Both the position numbers and the translations under genes were made by a program. Shown one piece after another: positions 43,254 to 50,783 of a stretch of 64,000 bases of DNA. The notes below the pieces were generated by a model. That model had not been told where the DNA came from and made no database searches. It worked only from the letters and a program-made list of their open reading frames with translations. Source of the DNA: Erysipelotrichaceae bacterium (GTDB taxonomy: Bacteria; Bacillota_I; Bacilli_A; Erysipelotrichales; Erysipelotrichaceae); NCBI GenBank assembly GCA_017431225.1, contig JAFRLM010000015.1:16118-80117 (forward strand), given 5' to 3'. Each line of letters starts with the position of its first letter. The first letter of the stretch is position 1.

Positions 43254-44511
43254 TGAAAAACTGAAACAGTTCATTCACAAAGAACTCTCACGCGACAGCG
43301 CTACCGAGATCCCGCGCTACGAAAGACTTTACGAACGCGCCCAGGCGTTATACGGGGAAGGGGAATACCGTCTTTTCTCCGCACCGGGAAGAAGTGAACT
43401 GATCGGCAACCATACCGACCACCAGCTGGGCCGGGTCATGGCAGCAGCCGTCAATATCGATTCTCTGGCCTGGGCTAAGAAAACGGATCAGCCCCTGATC
43501 CGCATCGATTCCGAAGGTTTCGCGATCGCGCCGGTCGATCTGACCGAGACAGCGATCAAAGCAGAGGAAAAGAATACGACTGAAAGTCTGATCCGCGGTA
43601 TGGCGGTGATCTTCAAGGAAGAGGGGTATCAGAGCGGCGGCTTTGACGCGGCTGTGACCTCGGAAGTGCTCCCGGGTTCCGGGATCTCCTCCTCGGCATC
43701 CTTTGAGATCCTGGTCGGCGAGATCATCAACCATTTATACAACGACGGAAAGATCGATCCGGTCACCATCGCCCGCATCGCCCAGAAAGCGGAGAACCGC
43801 TTCTTCGGAAAACCCTGCGGTCTGATGGACCAGTGCGCCATTGCCTGCGGCGGTCTCGTCTATATCGATTTCTATGATGCTGAGGATCCCAAAGTCGAGA
43901 AGCTTGATTTCGATTTCGGGGATTACGGGTATGAACTCGTTTTGACCGACTCCAAGGCGGATCATTCCCAGCTGTCGGATGAATACGGCAAGATGCCGGC
44001 GGAAATGAAGATGGTCGCTAAGGCTCTGGGCTGCGAAGTCTTATCCCGCACGAGCGAGGCGGAATTCGCCGCCAGACTTCCGCAGCTGAAAAAAGAGCTG
44101 AAGAATGACCGCGCCTTATTGCGCGCCTACCACTTCTTCAAAGAGAACGACCGTGTTGCCCGTGCCCGGAAGTGCGTGGAAGAGAAGGACTGCGAAGGAC
44201 TTCTCAGCTGCATCCGCGAGTCCGGACTCTCCTCCTATCGTTATCTGCAGAACGTCTTCGTTCCTTCACAGAGCGTTTCCCAGGATTACGCGCTGGCGAT
44301 AATGCGCAGCGAGGAACTGCTTGGCGATCAGGGTGTCACCCGTGTCCACGGCGGCGGTCTCGGCGGAACGATCCAGGCCTTCGTCCCGGAGACGATGCTG
44401 GAAAGCTACGCGGCCGGAATGCGCGCCTTATTCGGGGAAGACAGCGTCAGGATCCTGCATGTCCGCCATGCGGGCGGTACCGAGATCCCGGCTGTTCCCG
44501 AGGAGAATTAA
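43237..44511 (+). CDS. galK: Galactokinase
   Basis: A 424-residue GHMP kinase for galactose. Motif 1 is APGRSELIGNHTDHQLG, the phosphate loop PGSGISSSASFE and motif 3 HGGGLGGTIQAFVP. GLMDQCAIACGG holds the catalytic Asp. The GNHTDHQ form of motif 1 differs from the common GEHTDYN. galT and galE are not adjacent, so the Leloir pathway must be completed elsewhere. Confidence 0.92.
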   Translation: MKIRNDEKLKQFIHKELSRDSATEIPRYERLYERAQALYGEGEYRLFSAPGRSELIGNHTDHQLGRVMAAAVNIDSLAWAKKTDQPLIRIDSEGFAIAPVDLTETAIKAEEKNTTESLIRGMAVIFKEEGYQSGGFDAAVTSEVLPGSGISSSASFEILVGEIINHLYNDGKIDPVTIARIAQKAENRFFGKPCGLMDQCAIACGGLVYIDFYDAEDPKVEKLDFDFGDYGYELVLTDSKADHSQLSDEYGKMPAEMKMVAKALGCEVLSRTSEAEFAARLPQLKKELKNDRALLRAYHFFKENDRVARARKCVEEKDCEGLLSCIRESGLSSYRYLQNVFVPSQSVSQDYALAIMRSEELLGDQGVTRVHGGGLGGTIQAFVPETMLESYAAGMRALFGEDSVRILHVRHAGGTEIPAVPEEN

Positions 44512-44534
44512 GTCTTTTATCAGTAAAGGGCTTG

Positions 44535-44543
44535 TGTTAAAAT
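44535..44543 (+). promoter_or_regulatory. Promoter of yebC
   Basis: Extended -10 TGTTAAAAT (44535-44543) with a weak TTTTAT 17 bases upstream. Leader about 15 bases with GAGGTG. Confidence 0.6.
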
Positions 44544-44564
44544 CAGTAACGAGGTGAATTTTTT

Positions 44565-45302
44565 ATGGGAAGAGCACATGAAGTAAGAGCAGCCTCCATG
44601 GCGAAAACGGCTGCGATCAAATCCAAATTATATTCAAGATACGGAAAGGAACTCTACATCGCTGCGAAGAACGGTGTTCCGGATCCGGAAATGAACCTGG
44701 CGTTAAAGCAGAAGATCAAAGAAGCGAAAGCAAACCAGGTCCCGACAGATGTCATCAACCGCGCGATCGAAAAGGCAAAGGGCGGCGCTAGTGAAAACTA
44801 CGACTCCCTGCGTTACGAAGGTTTCGGACCGGGCGCTGCTACGATCATCATCGACTGTCTGACGGACAACACCAACCGCACAGTCGCTGCGATGAACCAG
44901 TGCTTCAACAAGTCCAGATGCAAACTGGGCGTCAAGGGAAGCGTCTCCTTCAACTACGATAACTACGGCGTCCTGACATTCCCGTACGATGACGAGGAAA
45001 AGATCCTCGACACTTTACTGGAAAAGGATGTCAACGTCGCTGACGTCAGCAGCGAAGACGGTTTCGTCCGTGTTTACACAGACCCGACCGATCTCCACAA
45101 TGCTCAGGAAGCGATCGAAGAACTCATTCCGAATGTCGAATTCGAGACCTGCGGACTGAAGATGGTCCCGCGTGAAATGGTCAAGCTGACTACCGATGAC
45201 GACAAGATGCTGTGGAACCGTCTGCTGAACCTGCTCGACGAAGTCGACGATGTTCAGGAGATCTACCATAACGTCGAAGAAGACGAAGAAGAAGAAGCCT
45301 AA
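44565..45302 (+). CDS. YebC/PmpR family protein
   Basis: 245 residues, full length for the family. Signatures are MGRAHEVRAASMAKTAAIKSKLYSRYGKELY at the start, ANQVPTDVINRAIEKAKG and YEGFGPGAATIIIDCLTDNTNRT. Members were described as transcription regulators and more recently as translation factors that relieve ribosome stalling at proline stretches. Codons resemble those of highly expressed genes. The acidic C-terminus ends EEDEEEEA. Confidence 0.94.
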   Translation: MGRAHEVRAASMAKTAAIKSKLYSRYGKELYIAAKNGVPDPEMNLALKQKIKEAKANQVPTDVINRAIEKAKGGASENYDSLRYEGFGPGAATIIIDCLTDNTNRTVAAMNQCFNKSRCKLGVKGSVSFNYDNYGVLTFPYDDEEKILDTLLEKDVNVADVSSEDGFVRVYTDPTDLHNAQEAIEELIPNVEFETCGLKMVPREMVKLTTDDDKMLWNRLLNLLDEVDDVQEIYHNVEEDEEEEA

Positions 45303-45308
45303 CATAAC

Positions 45309-45350
45309 AAGGGGCTGTTACGAAATAGCTAATCCGTAACAGCCCCTTTG
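45309..45350. terminator. Hairpin after yebC
   Basis: AAGGGGCTGTTACG (45309-45322) pairs perfectly with CGTAACAGCCCCTT (45335-45348) around 12 bases. The T-run is only TTT. Confidence 0.75.
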
Positions 45351-45370
45351 CAATTATGAATTCATTTTAC

Positions 45371-45394
45371 GAGAGCAGTCACTGCTCTCTTTTA
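45371..45394 (+). terminator. Second terminator between yebC and the phosphorylase gene
   Basis: GAGAGCAGT (45371-45379) and ACTGCTCTC (45381-45389), then TTTTATAT. It lies just beyond the stop of the convergent gene. Confidence 0.7.
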
Positions 45395-45396
45395 TA

Positions 45397-46140
45397 TCAG
45401 CGTCCGAGTTCTTTCTGCAGACGGTACATTGCCTCGATCGCCACCTGGATCTCCCGTTTCTCACCCTCGGCGGTAAGGGAAGCGCCGCCCTGGTAATCGC
45501 CGACGCTCTCAGCGGAGTCTTCTCCCCAGAGAACGACGTTGTTCAGGATCGAGGCGGTATGCACGCCGCGCAGACGTCCGACCGTAAACAGAGACGCGGT
45601 CTCAAAGTCGCTGGCGAGAACGCCTTTCTTTGACCAGGCTTCGCATTGTTCGAGATCGTCATCGATATAGAAGGATTCGTGGGAGAGCACGATGCCGGTG
45701 TGATAGGGGAAACCCATCTCCTTCGCGGCATCGGCGCAGTGATTCATCAGCCGGTAATCCGGAACAGCCGGATAGATCCCTTTGACATAGGCGTGGGAAG
45801 CGCCGTCATCACGGACCGCGCCTTCGCATAAGATGAGATCCCCGAGACCGATCCCGTTCTGCATGGCGCCGGCAGAGCCGATACGCATCATCGTATCGAC
45901 ACCGATCTTTTTCAGTTCCTCGACTGCGATCGAGACAGAGGAACCGCCCATACCGGTCGAGATGCCGATGACCCGCATGCCTTTATAGGTACCAATGAGT
46001 GAACGGTATTCACGGTTGAAGGTCAGCTCCTGCGGATCTTCCAGCAGGGAGGCGATGACATCGACCCGTTTGGGATCGCCGGGCATCAGCGCGCACTTTG
46101 CCTGTACGCTTTCATCCAGCTGGATATGGGGCTGTTTCAT
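45397..46140 (-). CDS. NP-I family nucleoside phosphorylase (uridine phosphorylase-like)
   Basis: 247 residues. Family motifs are MPGDPKRV, ISTGMGGSSVSIAVEEL, MRIGSAGAMQ and VRDDGASHAYV. The late catalytic region reads LASDFETASLFTVG, closer to the EMESAT of uridine phosphorylase than to DeoD purine enzymes. It splits nucleosides with phosphate to base and ribose 1-phosphate. It overlaps the adenosine deaminase-like gene by 4 bases, and that partner would suit an inosine substrate, so purine versus pyrimidine specificity is open. Confidence 0.85.
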   Translation of the reverse strand: MKQPHIQLDESVQAKCALMPGDPKRVDVIASLLEDPQELTFNREYRSLIGTYKGMRVIGISTGMGGSSVSIAVEELKKIGVDTMMRIGSAGAMQNGIGLGDLILCEGAVRDDGASHAYVKGIYPAVPDYRLMNHCADAAKEMGFPYHTGIVLSHESFYIDDDLEQCEAWSKKGVLASDFETASLFTVGRLRGVHTASILNNVVLWGEDSAESVGDYQGGASLTAEGEKREIQVAIEAMYRLQKELGR

Positions 46141-47165
46141 TCTTCATCCTCCTTCAGGCAGCTGACGAGCTTCTGCAGGAGTTCGGTCTTTTCCTCTTCC
46201 TTCATGAAGGAAGCCATGACGGAATTCATGTTCATGAGGATGAGGTCATTGTATTCAAAGCCCATCTCTTTCAGACAGTGGTCATATTCCATGTCCAGCG
46301 TCGTTCTGGCCAAAGTCATATTATCAGTGTTGATCGTGATCTCCATGCCGCTGGCGAAAAGATTCTTCGCCGGATGGAAGGGGTAGGAGGAGCGGGTCTT
46401 GCACTGGATATTGGAGGTCGGGCAGATCTCAAGGGTGATACCTCTTTCGATCGCCTCACGGCACAGTGCCGGGTTCTCATAGATATGATGACCGTGGCCG
46501 ATGCGGGTAACACCGAAAGACATCGCGTCTTCAACAGTGTGCCAGTCCTGGGAATCCCCGGCATGGCAGGTCGCCGGGATCCCGTATTCATTGATCTTGT
46601 CGAACAATGCTTTATATTCCTTTAAGGGAACGATGCCTTCAGCACCGGCAAAGTCGATACCGACGACGCCTTTTCCGAGATACTGCCGGCAGACTTCGAT
46701 CGTCTCTTCGTTCTGCTTCCAGTTCACATCCGGCATACCGACAGACATCATGCAGGTGAGGATGCCGATCCTGATCTGCGGATAGTCCGCGAGCGCTCTT
46801 TCACGTCCGTCAAGGACCGCTTCGACTGCTTCCGCCTGGCTCATGCCTTTGACGGTATGCAGCTGGGGAGCGAAACGGATCTCCGCGTAGGCCAGACCCT
46901 GTTTTGCCAGATCTTCGATCAGTTCATAGGCGACTCTGCTTAAGGAAGCTTTGTCCTGCATGACCGCGATCGGCGCGTCGAACATCTTCAGATATTCGTT
47001 GACCGATTCCGCGTTGCTGCAGTCGTAAAGGAACTGCTTGTAGTCTTCCAAAGTTTGCGCAGGCATCTGCACGTTCTGCTGCTGTGCGAGCTCCCAGACC
47101 GTTTCAATGCGGAAGGAACCGTCGAGATGCAGGTGCAGATCGAGTTTCGGGAAATCGTATTTCAT
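46137..47165 (-). CDS. Adenosine deaminase-like protein with altered active-site motifs
   Basis: 342 residues of the metal-dependent amidohydrolase fold. Metal ligands are LHLHLDGS (His11, His13), His201 and Asp281, with GHGHHI supplying the catalytic His. Two normally fixed positions differ: HAGE reads HAGD (Asp204 in place of the proton-shuttling Glu) and NTDD reads NTDN (Asn282). The coupled phosphorylase suggests nucleoside deamination then phosphorolysis, but the substrate may be a modified or different nucleoside. AGGAG precedes the ATG; a promoter lies at 47195-47224. Confidence 0.85.
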   Translation of the reverse strand: MKYDFPKLDLHLHLDGSFRIETVWELAQQQNVQMPAQTLEDYKQFLYDCSNAESVNEYLKMFDAPIAVMQDKASLSRVAYELIEDLAKQGLAYAEIRFAPQLHTVKGMSQAEAVEAVLDGRERALADYPQIRIGILTCMMSVGMPDVNWKQNEETIEVCRQYLGKGVVGIDFAGAEGIVPLKEYKALFDKINEYGIPATCHAGDSQDWHTVEDAMSFGVTRIGHGHHIYENPALCREAIERGITLEICPTSNIQCKTRSSYPFHPAKNLFASGMEITINTDNMTLARTTLDMEYDHCLKEMGFEYNDLILMNMNSVMASFMKEEEKTELLQKLVSCLKEDEE

Positions 47166-47194
47166 ATGGTTTTTCTCCTGTTTTCGTCAGTTCC

Positions 47195-47224
47195 ATCATA
47201 TCATCATTGCCTTTTTTCGCCCAA
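47195..47224 (-). promoter_or_regulatory. Promoter of the deaminase-phosphorylase operon
   Basis: On the minus strand TTGGGC (47224-47219), 18 bases, TATGAT (47200-47195). Confidence 0.55.
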
Positions 47225-47253
47225 AGAAGTCGTTCTTCTTTCAAAGGAAAGAA
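47223..47253. repeat. Nested inverted repeats in the divergent promoter region
   Basis: AAAGAAG (47223-47229) / CTTCTTT (47235-47241), overlapping TTCTTTC (47236-47242) / GAAAGAA (47247-47253). Both are perfect. They lie between the two divergent promoters and could be an operator. Confidence 0.45.
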
Positions 47254-47291
47254 TCTGCTAAAGTAGAATTGAATAAAGGAGATAAAATACA

Positions 47292-48680
47292 ATGAAAGCT
47301 TGGGAAAAATCACTGGAGATCCTGCAGAGCGGCAGTCCCTGCTATGAAGAGAATGATAACGAGATGATCTGGGAGGAAGAAGCCAACGGTCCCGAGATGG
47401 CGCAGGATGCGCTGACGAAGATGCACTGGCATTCCCAGGTGCCGGGCAGCCGCGCCCATGAATCGATCTGCCTGGCTGCTGTTCAGGCGACCGAGAATAA
47501 GGGTTTCAAGGTCGAGAACGGTATGGAGATGATCGAAGAAGGCTTCCGCGTCTACGAAGAAGGGGATATGGTGAAACTGCATAAGCTGGCATACGAAGTC
47601 TTCAATGCCTGCTACCGCGCCAAGAAAGATAATGATAGTCCCTACTGGAAGCAGCACTTCTATGACTGCTTCGAGGAATATGCCGAAGCCGTCGCTTTCC
47701 CGGAGAAAGTCGACGTCGCGATCGATGAGACCTATTATGACCGCACCTATGCCGGCTGGCTCTCTCAGATCATCGGCGGTGCTTACGGCACCTGCATCGA
47801 AGGTTATACCGGTGATGCGATCAAGGAACGCTATGGCGAAGTTGACCGCTATATCCGCAAGCCGAATACCTATAACGACGATATCACCTATGAGATCGCT
47901 CTGCTTCTGGCCTATAACGAGTTCGGAAAAGAGACGACCGCCAAGAATATCGCGGACGAATGGGTCGCCCGTATCCCGATGGGCTGGAGCGCGGAGGAAT
48001 GGGCGCTCAACAACCTGAAGCTCGGCATCCTGCCGCCGGAATCCGGACGTTTCCACAACCCTTTCAACGAGTGGATCGGCGCCCAGATGCGCGGTGCGAT
48101 CTGCGGCCAGCTCTTCCCCGGTGACCTGAAAAAGGCGGCGGAATGCGCCTGGAAGGACGCTTCGATCTCCCATGACTGGAACGGTATCCTGGGTGAGGTC
48201 TTCAATGCCCTGATGGTCTCGATGGCTTACTATGAAAAGGATATCCGCAAGATCGTAAAGACCTGTGTCGATCTGATCCCGGCTGACAGCGAATACGGCA
48301 GCGTCATCCGCTTCGCGCTTGAGCAGTGCAGGACCCACGACGATTACTACAGCGCCTGGAAACCGTGCGAGGAGAAGTACATCAAATACAACTGGATCCA
48401 CGCTTATCCGAACGCCTGTGCTGAGATCGTTGCCCTCTGGTTCGGGGAAGGGGGCTTCACCAAGACGATCACTTGCTGCGGAGGCTGCGGCCAGGACGTC
48501 GACTGTAACGCCGCCCAGATCATGACGATCATCGGCACGATCTATGGCAGAGAGTGCATTCCGGAATACTGGTCCAGGCCGTTCGGTGACAATCTCGATA
48601 CCTATGTCCGCGGTCTTAAGAAGATGAAGATCAGCGAACTGACAAAACTGACAGCCGATACAGCTGCCAAACTGAAATAA
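47292..48680 (+). CDS. ADP-ribosylglycohydrolase-family protein with an N-terminal extension
   Basis: 462 residues. The first about 150 residues are a helical segment I do not recognise. From about 150 on the ADP-ribosylglycohydrolase (DraG/ARH) fold is recognisable: WLSQIIGGAYGTCIEGYTGDAIKERYG replaces the usual GDAxG segment, YNDDITYE (194-201) replaces TDDT, and GQDVDCNAA (400-408) replaces GNDTDT. The aspartates that hold the two magnesium ions are kept while the Thr is Cys, so substrate may differ. The family removes ADP-ribose from proteins or cleaves small ADP-ribosyl compounds. AAGGAGAT precedes the ATG. Confidence 0.8.
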   Translation: MKAWEKSLEILQSGSPCYEENDNEMIWEEEANGPEMAQDALTKMHWHSQVPGSRAHESICLAAVQATENKGFKVENGMEMIEEGFRVYEEGDMVKLHKLAYEVFNACYRAKKDNDSPYWKQHFYDCFEEYAEAVAFPEKVDVAIDETYYDRTYAGWLSQIIGGAYGTCIEGYTGDAIKERYGEVDRYIRKPNTYNDDITYEIALLLAYNEFGKETTAKNIADEWVARIPMGWSAEEWALNNLKLGILPPESGRFHNPFNEWIGAQMRGAICGQLFPGDLKKAAECAWKDASISHDWNGILGEVFNALMVSMAYYEKDIRKIVKTCVDLIPADSEYGSVIRFALEQCRTHDDYYSAWKPCEEKYIKYNWIHAYPNACAEIVALWFGEGGFTKTITCCGGCGQDVDCNAAQIMTIIGTIYGRECIPEYWSRPFGDNLDTYVRGLKKMKISELTKLTADTAAKLK

Positions 48681-48696
48681 GCGATCTGAACAAAAG

Positions 48697-48722
48697 AAAA
48701 CGAGCTTCGGCTCGTTTTTTTC
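48697..48722. terminator. Terminator after the ARH-family gene
   Basis: AAAACGAGC (48697-48705), TTCG loop, GCTCGTTTT (48710-48718), T-run to 48722. A-run on the left arm makes it usable from both sides. Confidence 0.92.
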
Positions 48723-48723
48723 T

Positions 48724-49647
48724 TTATTTGGAATGTTGCAGGATGAAGCGCTGCAGCTCCTCCTCATTGAAGGAGGGGTCGATCGCTCCGGTAAAAAGAC
48801 AGGCCCTGGCCCCGGCGTAAGTTGCCCGCTCATGCGCCGCGGCAACACTATCGCCTTTCATCAAGGAGCTCAGGAAGACGGCGGCAAAGGTATCGCCGGC
48901 TCCCGTGGAGTCTATGACTTTCTCCAGTTTTACGGCATCCATTCTGCGCGCTCCGTCTTTGGTATAGCAGACAGAACCCTTCGCGCCGTCGGTCACACAG
49001 ATGATCGCGGCGCCTTTTTCCAGCAGATGCTCCGCCGCCGGTCTTCCGTAACGCTCGGACAGCCGCTGATAGGACTGGGTATTGATAAATAAGAGATCCG
49101 CGTGCTCGGTGATCTCCGCTTCCCGCGGATCGTTATACTGGCTCGATCCGTCGAGCGCCAGTTTCGCGCCTTTTTCTCTTGCCTGATAGAGCAGGGAAAG
49201 ATCTTCACCGAACGCGTCGATCAGGGTATGGGCGATCGAGTAGATGTAACCCGAATTTGCCAGGACTTCCCGGATCTCCGGATCCTCTTTCTCATAGACC
49301 GGATGTTCCGGAGGAATGACGAAGATGCATTTCTCGTCTCCGTTACGCATGATCAGACAGCGTCCGTTGACGACATCCTTTCCGAAACGGATGTGGGAGC
49401 AGTCCATTCCCGAGGCTCTGATCGAGGAGAGCAAAAGGTCCGTGCCGGGATCGTTCTCTTTCAGATAGTCCAGGACTTTGACCGGCGCGCCGAAATAGGA
49501 TGCGATCGTGCCGACATTCAGGATACAGCCGCCGGCTTTGGTGTCGACTTCTCTGGCAAGACAGGCATCGCCTGCTTTGGGAAAGCTTTCGACATCATAG
49601 ATCGTATCGATATCGCTGCCGCTGATCACGGTCAGATAGTTATTCAT
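48724..49647 (-). CDS. PfkB-family (ribokinase-like) carbohydrate kinase
   Basis: 307 residues. The N-terminal GSDIDTIYDVESFPKAGD and KAGGCILNVGTIASYFG, and the catalytic DSTGAGDTFAAVFLSSL, define a ribokinase-type enzyme. Ribose or a nucleoside, the product of the nucleoside hydrolases nearby, would be a sensible substrate. The gene overlaps the upstream ARH-family gene by 8 bases, so the two are one operon. Specificity cannot be read from sequence alone. Confidence 0.85.
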   Translation of the reverse strand: MNNYLTVISGSDIDTIYDVESFPKAGDACLAREVDTKAGGCILNVGTIASYFGAPVKVLDYLKENDPGTDLLLSSIRASGMDCSHIRFGKDVVNGRCLIMRNGDEKCIFVIPPEHPVYEKEDPEIREVLANSGYIYSIAHTLIDAFGEDLSLLYQAREKGAKLALDGSSQYNDPREAEITEHADLLFINTQSYQRLSERYGRPAAEHLLEKGAAIICVTDGAKGSVCYTKDGARRMDAVKLEKVIDSTGAGDTFAAVFLSSLMKGDSVAAAHERATYAGARACLFTGAIDPSFNEEELQRFILQHSK

Positions 49648-50650
49648 GAGCGACTCTTTCCAGATCTTCCGCGAGTTTCTTCAGATCGAAACCGTTGGCC
49701 CGTTCGATCAGCTCGGCATATTCTTCAGGGATCGCCGCGCTGCCGTTCAGAGCGCCGGCGATCGATCCCGCGATGGTCGCGACTGTGTCGGTATCGTTGC
49801 CGATATTGACGCCGCCGATGACGGACTGTAAGGGATCACCTCCGGTCAGGATGAGGATACCGAACGCGCAGGGGACAGCTTCCGCCGCTGCCAGGCCGCT
49901 GCCGATGATATCGGTCAGCTCCTTCAGGCAGGCTTCCATATCGTCTTTGCGCTTTAGCGCGATCTCTCTGGCCAGGATCATCCGTTTGGGGATGCTCGGA
50001 GTCGCCAGGCGTTTGCCCATCTTGATCCCGATCTCCTCACCATGCATCGCGCCGTAAAGACCGGCTTCAAAGACCTTATCAAGATCCGCGTCTTCCTTTA
50101 AAGCCGCCGCGATCGCAGCCGAGACGGCGCAGGCGCCGGCTAAAGAGGCGGAGTTCGCGTGCGTAGGCATACAGATCGTGACCGCGTTGCGGATCGCGGT
50201 ATCGATGTTTCCTTTTGCTACCAGTCCGGCAGGGGAGATCTTCATCGCCGAGCCGTTGCTTCCCTTGGCGTTGTCGACGCTCAGGAAATCATAAGGATTG
50301 GGCAGGATGTTGCCTTTCAGCTTCTCGACGGCCGCTACGGTCGTCGGTCCCGCCATCTTATAGTATTTTGTCTTCGACCAGTTGAGCAGGGCATCTTCGG
50401 CGCAGAAACGGTCGACGTCGCCTTTATGGTCGATGATCGCTTTCGCGGTCTCGTACGCCAGTGAGAAATCATCTGTCACAGAGCCCAGCGGCATCCCGCG
50501 GGCAAAGACATCCTCCGGGATCGGCAGGATCTCGGTTACCAGGCCGCCGAACTTTTCCTTGATCTGTTCAATGCTTCTGGTCTCGGTCGCGGCGCCCATC
50601 GCATCACCGAGCGCAGCGGCTAATAATGAGCCGTAAATCTTATCATTCAT
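49640..50650 (-). CDS. ADP-ribosylglycohydrolase family protein
   Basis: 336 residues with canonical ARH motifs: AALGDAMGAATE (13-24), SVTDDFSL (Thr59-Asp61), GSNGSAMKISPAGL and GNDTDTVATIAG (284-295). These place two magnesium ions for hydrolysis of N- or O-linked ADP-ribose. The kinase downstream and the nucleoside importer opposite suggest small-molecule catabolism rather than protein de-modification, though either is possible. GAGG lies 9 bases before the ATG. Confidence 0.88.
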   Translation of the reverse strand: MNDKIYGSLLAAALGDAMGAATETRSIEQIKEKFGGLVTEILPIPEDVFARGMPLGSVTDDFSLAYETAKAIIDHKGDVDRFCAEDALLNWSKTKYYKMAGPTTVAAVEKLKGNILPNPYDFLSVDNAKGSNGSAMKISPAGLVAKGNIDTAIRNAVTICMPTHANSASLAGACAVSAAIAAALKEDADLDKVFEAGLYGAMHGEEIGIKMGKRLATPSIPKRMILAREIALKRKDDMEACLKELTDIIGSGLAAAEAVPCAFGILILTGGDPLQSVIGGVNIGNDTDTVATIAGSIAGALNGSAAIPEEYAELIERANGFDLKKLAEDLERVAHE

Positions 50651-50669
50651 ACATATTTACCTCGCATTT

Positions 50670-50675
50670 ATTATA
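50670..50675 (-). promoter_or_regulatory. -10 of the ARH-PfkB operon
   Basis: TATAAT on the minus strand; leader about 13 bases with GAGG. No clear -35. Confidence 0.55.
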
Positions 50676-50717
50676 GCAATACCCGTCTTTCCTATTTCAC
50701 ACGTTTAACACAAAATG

Positions 50718-50746
50718 TTGTAAACGCTTGCAGATTAAGATAAAAT
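50718..50746 (+). promoter_or_regulatory. Promoter of the nucleoside importer operon
   Basis: TTGTAA (50718-50723), exactly 17 bases, TAAAAT (50741-50746). The cre-like site overlaps the -35 and spacer. Confidence 0.75.
50719..50732. promoter_or_regulatory. cre-like CcpA operator
   Basis: TGTAAACGCTTGCA matches TGWAANCGNTNWCA at 13 of 14 positions, including the central CG. Lying across the -35 and spacer, bound CcpA should block RNA polymerase. Confidence 0.7.
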
Positions 50747-50783
50747 ATCTTTGAGCTAAGCTCATTATTACAGGAGGAATACA

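Noticed and set aside
47310..48848. Long minus-strand open frame of about 510 codons opposite the ARH-like gene
   Set aside because: It mirrors a well-supported gene whose codon bias (many G/C third positions) opens antisense frames. The translation has no recognisable motif and no start signal.
50677..50718. A second cre site for the divergent ARH operon in the sequence TTAAACGTGTGAA
   Set aside because: It fails at several conserved positions when aligned in any register.
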